Source: Nitrospirae bacterium GWC2_42_7 (GTDB taxonomy: Bacteria; Nitrospirota; Thermodesulfovibrionia; Thermodesulfovibrionales; UBA6898). Taken from it: a DNA stretch of 13,251 nt. The notes below the pieces were generated by a model. It was not told where the DNA came from. It worked only from the letters and a program-made list of their open reading frames with translations, and did not search any database. A program made the translations under genes and the position numbers. The stretch spans positions 1-13,251 of the forward strand of contig MHDW01000190.1 of NCBI GenBank assembly GCA_001803645.1, written 5' to 3'. Of the stretch, positions 6,659 through 13,078 are shown piece after piece. Each line of letters starts with the position of its first letter. The stretch's first letter is position 1.

Positions 6659-6784
6659 TTATTTCGAAGTCAGCTCCATATCCTCGCCGCAGCAGACCAG
6701 AGTGCCACCGCCTGCTTTAGTGACTGTAACTTCGTTGCCGCATATATTGCATTTGTAATGCTCTCCTGCTTTTTCTACTGCCAT
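6659..6784 (-). CDS. Desulforedoxin-like small rubredoxin-type protein (41 aa)
   Basis: This short gene reads [20 protein letters not shown], continues through a glycine-rich [14 protein letters not shown] segment and stops at TAA (6659-6661). Four cysteines in the order CxxC (12, 15) and CC (31, 32) match the mononuclear Fe(Cys)4 site of desulforedoxin and of the N-terminal domain of desulfoferrodoxin. The superoxide reductase domain of desulfoferrodoxin is absent. A perfect AGGAGG precedes the ATG by 6 bp, strongly supporting translation. It lies 106 bp downstream of the flavodiiron gene on the same strand. Rubredoxin-type proteins donate electrons to flavodiiron proteins and rubrerythrins, so that is the likely role (inference). 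Automated gene callers may miss it because of its size. Confidence 0.9.
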   Translation of the reverse strand: MAVEKAGEHYKCNICGNEVTVTKAGGGTLVCCGEDMELTSK

Positions 6785-6827
6785 GTTTGCCTCCTTTTTA
6801 ATTGAATCAAAGTAACCCACCCCTGCA

Positions 6828-6863
6828 CCTGCCTACCGGCAGGCAGGCCCCTCCAAGGAGGGG
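6828..6863. repeat. Tandem pair of short GC-rich hairpins
   Basis: Two adjacent inverted repeats: CCTGCCT/AGGCAGG (6828-6834 with 6841-6847, loop ACCGGC) and CCCCTCC/GGAGGGG (6848-6854 with 6857-6863). They lie between the flavodiiron and desulforedoxin genes and differ in sequence from arrays 1-3, so they may be a second dispersed family. A U-run is missing, so a classic terminator is unlikely, although partial attenuation or mRNA stabilisation between the genes is possible. Confidence 0.6.
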
Positions 6864-6890
6864 ACTTAAATACAAGTCTCGGAAAGGGCT

Positions 6891-8108
6891 TTATTTAAAC
6901 TGATTGTGGTATTCCTTCACTTTTTTTGCAAATTCTCTGCCGAATTCATAGCATTTCTTTTCATCATCAGGCGAAGGCCTGTAGAGCGCTTCCACCCCAG
7001 GCTCGAATGTCTCGAGTTTCATGGCTTTAAGGGAGTCATACGCCTCTTTTACAGCCCCGCCTCCCCATCCGTAGCTTCCGAAAACCCCGGTAATCCTGCC
7101 TTTTGGACGAAGGCCAGTGAGATGATGTAAAAACTCTGCTATGGTCGGATACATTTTATTATTAAGGGTCGGAGTGCCTATCAGTGTTCCCCTTGATCTC
7201 CAGAATTCCTTTATGGCAAAGCTCATCGGGGTTGCCCTGAGTTTGATCACTCTGCAGTCAACCCCTTCATCCTTTAATCCCTGCATTATTGGGAGTGTCA
7301 TCATCTCAGTGCTCTGCCACATTGTGTCATAAATTATAGAGACCCTGAGATCCGCAGCCCCGTTTGCCATATCCATATACATCTTCAGGATCTTTCCGGG
7401 GTCTTTTCTCCATATTATTCCATGATCCGGAGCTATTACGTCTATCTCCAGCCCCAATTTCTGAATTTCTCCTATCTTTGATTTTATGAGATTCCCAAAA
7501 GGCATAAGTATATTGGCGTAATAATCAACAACAGCATCGTCAAGTTCCTGAATAGACGAACATTCAATGAATTCGTCATCAAACCTGCTTGCTGAAGCAT
7601 AATGCTGGCCAAAGCCATCCTGGCTTATAAGGACCTTATCTTCCTTAATATAGGTCATCATCGAATCAGGCCAGTGGAGCATCGGGGTTTCCAGAAACAG
7701 AAGGTTTCTCTTGCCGATGTTCAAAGTGTCTCCTGTTTTTACGATCTTGATATTCCAGGCTGAAAGATCAAAGAACCGGCTGAGGCCTTTCTTTCCCTTT
7801 TCTGTAATATAAATAGTTGCTTTTGGAGCGAGCGCCATTATCTTGTCAAGGCTGGTCACATGGTCATTTTCAATATGGTTTATGATTATATTTTTGATCC
7901 TGGAAGGGTCGACAATATGTCTGATGTTATTTATTGTTGTTTCAGCAAAGTCGTGCCTTACTGTATCCAGCAGAGTTATATGCTCATCAACAATAAGATA
8001 GTTGTTGTAGGTTGTTCCATTAGGGGTGACATAACCGTGGAAATCTCTGATTGCCCAGTCGATCACGCCGACCCAGTATATATCAGGTTTTATCTGTACT
8101 GTGTTCAT
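6891..8108 (-). CDS. Flavodiiron protein (FprA-type O2/NO reductase)
   Basis: A 405-residue class A flavodiiron protein. The N-terminal metallo-beta-lactamase-like domain (about 1-250) has the diiron ligand set: NHIENDHVTS (His78, Glu80, Asp82, His83), MLHWPDSM (His145), SQDGFGQH (Asp164) and APDHG (His229). The C-terminal flavodoxin domain (about 255-400) has an FMN loop at YDTMWQSTEMM and the GSYGWGGGAV segment near 350. The enzyme reduces O2 to water or NO to N2O in the cytoplasm, normally with rubredoxin as donor; the neighbouring desulforedoxin is a candidate. There is no fused rubredoxin or flavin reductase domain, unlike NorV or the cyanobacterial forms. GGAGG lies just upstream of the ATG. 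Ligand pattern cannot separate O2 from NO preference. Confidence 0.95.
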   Translation of the reverse strand: MNTVQIKPDIYWVGVIDWAIRDFHGYVTPNGTTYNNYLIVDEHITLLDTVRHDFAETTINNIRHIVDPSRIKNIIINHIENDHVTSLDKIMALAPKATIYITEKGKKGLSRFFDLSAWNIKIVKTGDTLNIGKRNLLFLETPMLHWPDSMMTYIKEDKVLISQDGFGQHYASASRFDDEFIECSSIQELDDAVVDYYANILMPFGNLIKSKIGEIQKLGLEIDVIAPDHGIIWRKDPGKILKMYMDMANGAADLRVSIIYDTMWQSTEMMTLPIMQGLKDEGVDCRVIKLRATPMSFAIKEFWRSRGTLIGTPTLNNKMYPTIAEFLHHLTGLRPKGRITGVFGSYGWGGGAVKEAYDSLKAMKLETFEPGVEALYRPSPDDEKKCYEFGREFAKKVKEYHNQFK

Positions 8109-8129
8109 TTAGCCTCCAATAAAGTTTCT

Positions 8130-8150
8130 AAATAGTGTCTGTCCCTAAGT
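8130..8150. other. Possible mobile-element-associated motif upstream of the flavodiiron gene
   Basis: On the minus strand the leader contains CTTAGGGACAGACACTATTT. I associate GGGACAGACAC strings with short dispersed sequences near IS200-like/RAYT transposase genes in other genomes, but this is from memory. Only one copy is present here and no transposase accompanies it. It lies about 20 bp upstream of the start codon, so it would be part of the 5' leader. Confidence 0.25.
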
Positions 8151-8186
8151 TCAGTTTTTGTTTTTATCAGTCATTGCCGCGAAAAT

Positions 8187-8270
8187 CACCCTCTCCCAAC
8201 CCTCCCCCCTCAAGGGGGAGGATATTTTTGAGAGCCCCTCCCTTGAGGGGAGGGGACTGAGGGGAGGGTG
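8187..8270. repeat. REP/BIME-like inverted pair of GC-rich palindromes, array 3
   Basis: The left unit is CACCCTCTCCCAACCCTCCC followed by CCCTCAAGGGGGAGG. The right unit is CCCCTCCCTTGAGGGGAGGG with an ACTGAGGGGAGGGTG tail. They are inverted about a 13-bp spacer. The right unit is nearly identical to the right unit of array 1 (4304-4339). It lies between the ferritin-like and flavodiiron genes. The rest of that 247-bp gap (8271-8355) shows no gene or recognisable motif. Confidence 0.8.
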
Positions 8271-8355
8271 TTATTTTTATGCCCCTCTGCGTCCCACCTT
8301 AATAAGCGGTGAATTGAAGAGGATCTGGATTCCCCGGCCTTAAGTTCCTTACATC

Positions 8356-8844
8356 TCAGCCTTCGAGAATTCCTCTTTCTTCATACATATACCACTGGCC
8401 TGTATTATCCATGAAATTGTATGTCTCGTTCAGTATAGTATAATGGTCGTTTTCTTCAACAACAAGGCGTTCAAAGAGTTCTTTCTCGTCTTTTGAGGTT
8501 GCTTTAGCCGCAGCCTTTTTATAAAAATCATAGCCTGCTTTTTCGAAGTTAAGGGCAATTTTGATAACTTCCATTTCATTGTCGAGAGCTTTGACCCTTC
8601 GCATCATCTTATTTTTTAGTTTGCTGAATACTGTTTGTACCGCCTCTTTTGGCCTATGGAAGTCAGCTTCAATGCCGAGTCCGTTAAAGATATTTTTCAG
8701 CATTTTGAGGTGTCTTGTTTCATCCTTTACAAAACCCTTGAACATCTCTCTTCCGAAAACATGTTTTGTGTTCTTTGCCGCTTCCTTATAAAAGGCGATA
8801 GCGTCAGTTTCCATCTTGATTGCTGTCTCGACTGCTTTTTTCAT
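8356..8844 (-). CDS. Rubrerythrin-like diiron ferritin-family protein
   Basis: A 162-residue four-helix-bundle protein made of two similar halves. Putative diiron ligands are Glu12 (METDAIAFY), Glu42 and His45 (DETRH), Glu101 (NFEKAGYDFY), Glu131 and His134 (EENDHY). This is the ExxH plus single-Glu pattern, twice, of rubrerythrins and related ferritin-like proteins. The C-terminal rubredoxin domain of classical rubrerythrin is absent, so an external donor would be needed. The family reduces H2O2 or stores iron in the cytoplasm; this subfamily's reaction is not proved by sequence. I chose the ATG at 8844 because AGGGAG (8851-8856) would touch the alternative ATG at 8850 with no spacing but lies 6 bp from this one. 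It has its own good promoter upstream, facing away from the methyltransferase gene. Confidence 0.88.
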   Translation of the reverse strand: MKKAVETAIKMETDAIAFYKEAAKNTKHVFGREMFKGFVKDETRHLKMLKNIFNGLGIEADFHRPKEAVQTVFSKLKNKMMRRVKALDNEMEVIKIALNFEKAGYDFYKKAAAKATSKDEKELFERLVVEENDHYTILNETYNFMDNTGQWYMYEERGILEG

Positions 8845-8850
8845 GATCAT

Positions 8851-8856
8851 CTCCCT
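8851..8856 (-). promoter_or_regulatory. Shine-Dalgarno sequence deciding the ferritin-family start
   Basis: AGGGAG on the minus strand lies directly against the ATG at 8850 (no spacer) and 6 bp from the in-frame ATG at 8844. Normal spacing is about 5-9 bp, so the second ATG should be used. Confidence 0.6.
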
Positions 8857-8878
8857 GAAGATATTTGGTTATAGTAAA

Positions 8879-8906
8879 ATTATATCAGAATATCTGGACA
8901 TTTCAA
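8879..8906 (-). promoter_or_regulatory. Sigma-70-type promoter of the ferritin-family gene
   Basis: On the minus strand TTGAAA (8901-8906) and a perfect TATAAT (8879-8884) are 16 bp apart, placing the likely start of transcription about 25-30 bp before the ATG. GATATTCTGATATAAT around the -10 carries a short imperfect repeat of GATAT that could be an operator, but it is too short to assign to PerR, Fur or another regulator. Confidence 0.6.
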
Positions 8907-9009
8907 TTAAAAGATGTTTGCAGTGAACAGGATTTCATTTCATTTGGGCTGGTTTATTGCTATTAATATGGCTTTTTGATTTCTGAGAGAATATGGCTTA
9001 AGATATTCC

Positions 9010-9732
9010 ATGGAAACAACTCTTGACGGGATAAGGGATGTAAAACTTTATCAGAACAAGAACGGATACAGATTTTCTGTTGATCCTGTCCTTCTTTATT
9101 CTTTTGTGAATATGAAGTATGCGCATCACATAGCAGATCTGGGGACAGGGTCAGGGATAATCGGCCTTCTGCTTGCAAAGAAATATACTGCTTCTTCAGT
9201 GCTTCTTGTTGAGCTTCAGGAATCGCTCTACAGGCTTGCGCTAAAGAATATCAGCCTTAACAACCTTGATGACAGAGTTAAGATAATCATGGCGGACATC
9301 AGGGAAATTAAAAAGAAACTCCAGCCTATGTCGCATGATATTGTTGTCTCGAACCCGCCTTTCAGAAAGCCTTTGTCAGGACTTTTGAGTATTGGAGAGG
9401 AAAAATCTGTTGCAAGGCATGAGCTCAAGCTCCGGCTCCCGGAACTTGTTGAATCTGCATCATACCTTCTGAAAGCACGAGGCAGGTTTTTTATGATTTT
9501 TCACCCAGAGAGAATACCTGAGACCTTTGATGAATTCAGGAAAAACAGGCTCGAACCCAAAAGGATACGGTTTGTTCATAATGATGCTGAATCCGCATCA
9601 AAAATAGTTCTGATTGAGGCTGTGAAAGAGGCACGGCCAGGGATAAAGATCGAAAAGCCGTTATTTATTTATCAAAAGGCCGGGATTTATTCTGATGAGA
9701 TTAATGAGATATATGGGCGTGAAAACAAGTAA
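9010..9732 (+). CDS. TrmN6-like (YfiC/COG4123) N6-adenine tRNA methyltransferase
   Basis: A 240-residue class I S-adenosylmethionine methyltransferase, close in length to E. coli YfiC/TrmN6 (about 245). It starts TTLDGIRDVKLYQNKNGYRF, a region of the type typical of this family, then motif I IADLGTGSGIIGLLLA (41-56) for SAM binding, an acidic residue at the end of the next strand (LVELQ, Glu69), and NPPF (115-118), the catalytic motif of enzymes that methylate exocyclic amino nitrogens. E. coli TrmN6 modifies A37 of tRNA1(Val). The same target here is an inference; some relatives act on other RNAs or proteins. The gene is divergent from the ferritin-family gene across a 165-bp gap. It has no strong Shine-Dalgarno sequence. 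The next gene follows after 140 bp. Confidence 0.85.
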   Translation: METTLDGIRDVKLYQNKNGYRFSVDPVLLYSFVNMKYAHHIADLGTGSGIIGLLLAKKYTASSVLLVELQESLYRLALKNISLNNLDDRVKIIMADIREIKKKLQPMSHDIVVSNPPFRKPLSGLLSIGEEKSVARHELKLRLPELVESASYLLKARGRFFMIFHPERIPETFDEFRKNRLEPKRIRFVHNDAESASKIVLIEAVKEARPGIKIEKPLFIYQKAGIYSDEINEIYGRENK

Positions 9733-9872
9733 TAATGTAATTAGACGGTGGCTTGCTGTATAATATTCCAACTTGATTGAAAGGATTGGGATTTGAGATA
9801 TAAATGAATTGCTCGACAAAAAACTGCAGTTGAAGCAAGCTCACCGCATATTGATATCCTGAGTAATACGTA

Positions 9873-10655
9873 ATGATAAAAAATACCTTCTGCATCCTCG
9901 ACGGAATAGGAGAGAAGCTTGAGAGGCGCCTGTGGGAAGAGGGTGTATTAACATGGGAAGATTTCAGGAACTCGGACAGACTTTTTGGATTTAGTCATGA
10001 AAAAAAGAGCATTTTTGACGAAAGGCTTCAGATCGATGCTATGGAATTGGGGGCCGGCAATGCAGAGTATTTTGACAAGAGGATAAAGCGAAGGGAGCAT
10101 TGGCGGTTATTTGATTTTTTTAAAGACCAGGCTGTATGTCTGGACATAGAGACTAACGGATTGCCGCCCGGCAGTGGCGGGTATGCTACAGTTGTGGGAC
10201 TTTATGACGGATATGACTATAAGTGTTTTATAAAAGGCGAGAACCTCAATGCTGCAAATTTGAACCGCGAACTCGAAAAATATAAATACATTGTGACTTT
10301 TTATGGAGCTGTCTTTGACGTACCTTTTTTACTCAGGACCTTTGACGGCTTAAAATTAAACATCCCACATTATGACCTCTGTTTTGCGTCAAGAAAGCTT
10401 ATGATGAAAGGCGGGCTGAAGAAGCTCGAGGTTGACCTTGGAATCGGGAGAGAAGAATCCGTACAGGGACTTGGAGGATACGAAGCTGTTAAGTTATGGG
10501 AATCTGCAAGAAGGGGCTCTCATGACGCAATGGATCTTCTGGTGAAATATAACAAAGAAGACACGGTAAACCTTTTGCAGCTTGGAACCATCCTTTATGA
10601 AAAGCTCAAACAATCAACGGGGATTGAGGAATATTTGTCCTGTGGAGTTGCTTGA
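9873..10655 (+). CDS. DEDDy RNase H-like exonuclease (YprB-like)
   Basis: A 260-residue protein. The N-terminal stretch LDGIGEKLERRLWEEGVLTW (9-28) looks like a helix-hairpin-helix DNA-binding motif. The rest is a 3'-5' exonuclease/RNase H-like domain of the RNase_H_2 (YprB) type: CLDIETNG gives Asp91 and Glu93, FYGAVFDVPFLL gives Asp149, and YNKEDTVNL gives Tyr226 and Asp230 (Yx3D). The four acidic residues form the two-metal site of DEDDy nucleases. Its substrate is unknown; single-stranded DNA or RNA ends are plausible. Its last 14 bases overlap the preferred start of the xerD gene, so the two are probably translationally coupled. The 140-bp gap before it (9733-9872) holds a possible -10 TATAAT at 9759-9764 without a good -35. 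The ATG at 9873 lacks a clear Shine-Dalgarno sequence. Confidence 0.82.
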   Translation: MIKNTFCILDGIGEKLERRLWEEGVLTWEDFRNSDRLFGFSHEKKSIFDERLQIDAMELGAGNAEYFDKRIKRREHWRLFDFFKDQAVCLDIETNGLPPGSGGYATVVGLYDGYDYKCFIKGENLNAANLNRELEKYKYIVTFYGAVFDVPFLLRTFDGLKLNIPHYDLCFASRKLMMKGGLKKLEVDLGIGREESVQGLGGYEAVKLWESARRGSHDAMDLLVKYNKEDTVNLLQLGTILYEKLKQSTGIEEYLSCGVA

Positions 10656-11514
10656 GAATTTTTTCACTTATATTGCTGTAGAAAAAGGCCTCTCAAAAAA
10701 CACGATCAGTTCTTATTCCGTTGACCTCAAAAGATTTGAGTCTTTTCTTGCCCACAGGAAAAAGAAGATAAAAGCCGTTAAAAAACAGGATATCCTGGAT
10801 TTTATCGGAACATTGAGAAACGACGGGTATTCCATATCAACTATCTGCAGGTATATCTCTTCGATAAAAGCATTCTATAAATACATGCTGACAGAGGACA
10901 TTATTGACAACGACCCCTCTGAAAATCTACAGTCGCCTAAAAAATGGGAGAGACTGCCAAAGGCTCTCAGCGTCTCAGAGGTCAAAGAACTTCTGGAAGT
11001 AAAATTTTCAGGGGAAGCTGAGTTAAGAAATACTGCAATGCTTGAGCTTCTGTATTCTTCCGGCCTCAGAGTGACTGAACTTATCTCAATAAAGCTTGGC
11101 GATATAAATTTTGAAGCAGGTTTTATCAGAGTTCTTGGCAAGGGTTCAAAAGAGAGGGTTGTTCCTGTAAATACAAGGGCAATAAACAGAATTAAACAGT
11201 ATATTGAACAGGAGAGACAGGAAATATTAAAAAAGAAACAGTCTCAATATTTGTTTGTAACTAGAAGGGGAAGGCAGATGACAAGACAGCGTTTCTGGCA
11301 GACATTAAAAGCTGTCGGCAAACAGGCAGGGCTCGAACTTTCTCCGCATACAATAAGACACTGCTTTGCTACGCACCTTCTTGAAGGCGGGGCTGATCTG
11401 CGGTCTGTGCAGAAGATGCTCGGACACACTGACATATCAACCACCCAGGTCTATACAAAAGTTACTACTGACAGAATAAAAAAGGTTTTCAAACAATACC
11501 ACCCGCGAGCGTAA
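10642..11514 (+). CDS. xerD: Tyrosine recombinase XerD
   Basis: From the GTG at 10642 the product is 290 residues, near the usual XerC/XerD length of about 298. The N-terminal SAM-like domain begins ELLENFFTYIAVEKGLSKNT. The catalytic domain carries all six residues: Arg143 (SSGLRVTEL), Lys167 (LGKGSKERVV), His236 and Arg239 (SPHTIRH), His262 (LGHTDISTTQ) and the nucleophile Tyr271 (VYTKV). XerC/XerD resolve chromosome dimers at dif near the division septum; some are also recruited by mobile elements. I favour XerD from the core sequence, but XerC or a stand-alone XerH-like enzyme is not excluded. The GTG start fits the family N-terminus, with GAGGA 11 bp upstream; in-frame starts at 10582 (TTG) and 10597 (ATG) would add 15-20 residues and a longer overlap. 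No dif-like site was found in the window. Confidence 0.9.
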   Translation: MELLENFFTYIAVEKGLSKNTISSYSVDLKRFESFLAHRKKKIKAVKKQDILDFIGTLRNDGYSISTICRYISSIKAFYKYMLTEDIIDNDPSENLQSPKKWERLPKALSVSEVKELLEVKFSGEAELRNTAMLELLYSSGLRVTELISIKLGDINFEAGFIRVLGKGSKERVVPVNTRAINRIKQYIEQERQEILKKKQSQYLFVTRRGRQMTRQRFWQTLKAVGKQAGLELSPHTIRHCFATHLLEGGADLRSVQKMLGHTDISTTQVYTKVTTDRIKKVFKQYHPRA

Positions 11515-11605
11515 TCAAAAGCTATTTACTGCTTTCCTCCACAACTTCCATTAAATTTAAGATAGTTTTTGTTATGTAAATCAAAGAAATCATCCAAAGA
11601 AATTA

Positions 11606-11634
11606 TTCAAAAAAATAAGCAATTCAGGTATAAT
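11606..11634 (+). promoter_or_regulatory. Promoter of the S74-domain repeat protein gene
   Basis: TTCAAA (11606-11611) and a perfect TATAAT (11629-11634) are 17 bp apart. The ATG is 48 bp past the -10, with AGGAGG at normal spacing before it. The gene is therefore probably transcribed on its own, not from xerD, which ends at 11514. Confidence 0.55.
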
Positions 11635-11681
11635 ACCAAAAACCTACAGCAATCACAAAACACTACAAGGAGGGAATTAAC

Positions 11682-13034
11682 ATGAAGAAAGTTAAATTGA
11701 TTACGGTAGTATTGTTTCTTATCTTCTCAGTATCAGCCTATGCAGCACCGCTTTTTGATAAGCTTTATTATTCTGCAAGGACAACGAAGCTTCTTCCGGG
11801 CACTTACACCTTGAGATTCAGCATTTGGGACGCTGCTTCAAAAGGCGGAACAATGCTATGGTCAGAGGAGCATACAATGGCTCTGACAGACAACATGATC
11901 GAAGATGTTCTCGGAGATGTAACTCCCCTGCCCGATATAGACTACAGTCTTCCATTGTATGTGCAGGTGGACACTTTGACAGGCACAAAATATAAGGCAA
12001 TATCCAAGACAAGGGAAAGGCTTGAAGCTTCTCCAGAAGCTCACTGGAGATATTACGGCGTTGATAATTTTTTTGCCGGAATTCAGGCAGGCAATCTCAC
12101 AATGACAGGCGTCTATAACACAGCCATCGGAAATTCTGCGCTCAATTCTAACACCACAGGCACCTCCAACACAGCCAGCGGATATGCTTCGCTAAATTTC
12201 AACACCACAGGCACCTCCAACACAGCTACCGGATATTATTCGCTCCTTTTAAACAGCACCGGCGGCTGGAACACAGCCATCGGAAGTGCTTCGCTCTTTT
12301 ACAACACCTTAGGTTACTATAACACCGCCAGCGGTGCAGAAGCCCTCTATTCCAATATCTCAGGCACCTCCAACACAGCCAGCGGAAATAGGGCACTCTT
12401 ATTTAACACCACAGGCTCCAACAACACAGCAAATGGTGCAGATACTCTGCAAAGTAACACCTCAGGTCACTATAACACCGCCAGCGGATATTCTGCGCTC
12501 TATTCCAACATAACAGGCAACAACAACACAGCTATCGGCTATTTTGCAGATGTATCATCAGGCAACCTTTCAAATGCAACTGCTATAGGATACAACGCCA
12601 AAGTAAATGCCTCGAACAAGGTAGTCATAGGGAATAATTCTGTAACAACGATCGGCGGGTATGCGGCATGGTCCAACTTCTCTGACCTGCGGTCAAAGGC
12701 GGATATCCAAGACATCGGATATGGTCTTGATCTCATCAGACAGCTCCGGCCAGTGTCTTTCAAAATGAAGAATGGCAATAACAATACCGATTTTGGTTTC
12801 GTAGCACAGGAAATCGAGGCTCTTATAGGTACAGAGTATAACGTTCTCGATATCGGGGGCGGGGATGAGAGAATGTTGTCGCTCAGATACACACAATTCA
12901 TCGCTCCAATGGTGAAGGCAATGCAGGAACAGCAGGAGATAATTGAGGAACAGCAGTCACAGATACAAGCACAGCGGATGATGATCGAACAGCTTATGGC
13001 AGATATGAAGGAATTAAGGAAAAGGATTCAATAG
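11682..13034 (+). CDS. Secreted repeat protein with C-terminal S74 intramolecular chaperone domain
   Basis: A 450-residue protein. A signal peptide (1-21, hydrophobic core ITVVLFLIFSV, cut after AYA) sends it out of the cytoplasm. Residues 25-120 form a beta-rich domain (LPGTYTLRFSIWDAASKGG, PLYVQVDTLTG) of a type seen in other secreted bacterial proteins. Residues 146-281 are eight 17-residue repeats of form NTAxGxxALxxNTTGxx, followed by a degenerate ninth unit and a YadA-head-like NATAIGYNAKV segment; a trimeric beta-roll is expected. Residues 330-410 match peptidase S74, the self-cleaving chaperone of phage tail spikes, with FSDLRSK carrying the Ser334-Asp335 cleavage site and Lys339. A Gln/Glu-rich coiled coil (412-450) ends it. 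No membrane anchor is visible. A surface fibre or adhesin is the best guess. No phage genes are adjacent. AGGAGG precedes the ATG. Confidence 0.85.
   Translation: MKKVKLITVVLFLIFSVSAYAAPLFDKLYYSARTTKLLPGTYTLRFSIWDAASKGGTMLWSEEHTMALTDNMIEDVLGDVTPLPDIDYSLPLYVQVDTLTGTKYKAISKTRERLEASPEAHWRYYGVDNFFAGIQAGNLTMTGVYNTAIGNSALNSNTTGTSNTASGYASLNFNTTGTSNTATGYYSLLLNSTGGWNTAIGSASLFYNTLGYYNTASGAEALYSNISGTSNTASGNRALLFNTTGSNNTANGADTLQSNTSGHYNTASGYSALYSNITGNNNTAIGYFADVSSGNLSNATAIGYNAKVNASNKVVIGNNSVTTIGGYAAWSNFSDLRSKADIQDIGYGLDLIRQLRPVSFKMKNGNNNTDFGFVAQEIEALIGTEYNVLDIGGGDERMLSLRYTQFIAPMVKAMQEQQEIIEEQQSQIQAQRMMIEQLMADMKELRKRIQ
12117..12524 (+). repeat. Eight in-frame 51-bp tandem repeats in the fibre-protein gene
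   Basis: Residues 146-281 are encoded by eight units of exactly 51 bp without indels. Strongly conserved blocks such as AACACCACAGGCACCTCCAA and AACACAGCC/AACACCGCC begin units, while the bases for variable residues differ. A ninth, degenerate unit follows to about 12575. Changes in copy number would keep the frame and alter fibre length. Confidence 0.95.
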
Positions 13035-13045
13035 CCCTGAACTGC

Positions 13046-13078
13046 AAAGCCCCTCTCAGATGAATCGAGAGGGGCTTT
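13046..13078 (+). terminator. Intrinsic terminator-like hairpin after the S74 protein gene
   Basis: AAAGCCCCTCTC (13046-13057) pairs perfectly with GAGAGGGGCTTT (13067-13078) around a 9-nt loop, starting 12 bp after the stop codon. The stem ends in AAA/TTT with only a short T-run, so efficiency is uncertain; the symmetric form could serve both strands. Beyond it (13079-13251) I see no gene; TTAACA at 13217 could be a -35 for a gene past the window edge. Confidence 0.8.

Noticed and set aside
4261..8270. GC-rich palindromes as ordinary rho-independent terminators
   Set aside because: The units come in inverted pairs with a conserved tail and share sequence between sites, and they lack U-runs. 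A repeat family explains them better, though attenuation is still possible.
8885..8900. PerR/Fur-type operator around the ferritin promoter
   Set aside because: Only a short imperfect GATAT repeat is visible; it does not reach the length or symmetry of a known box.
9793..9858. Short in-frame run DINELLDKKLQLKQAHRILIS in the gap before the nuclease gene
   Set aside because: The composition looks protein-like, but an in-frame TGA precedes it and no start codon or ribosome site is present. At most a gene remnant.
12117..12575. CRISPR array
   Set aside because: The regular 51-bp units continue an open frame and encode a periodic 17-residue motif; there are no unique spacers of constant length between identical repeats.
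10642..13034. Prophage or integrative element (recombinase plus tail-fibre-like protein)
   Set aside because: The recombinase is XerD-like, and the fibre protein has a signal peptide. There are no capsid, terminase, portal or excisionase genes, no tRNA and no att-like direct repeats.
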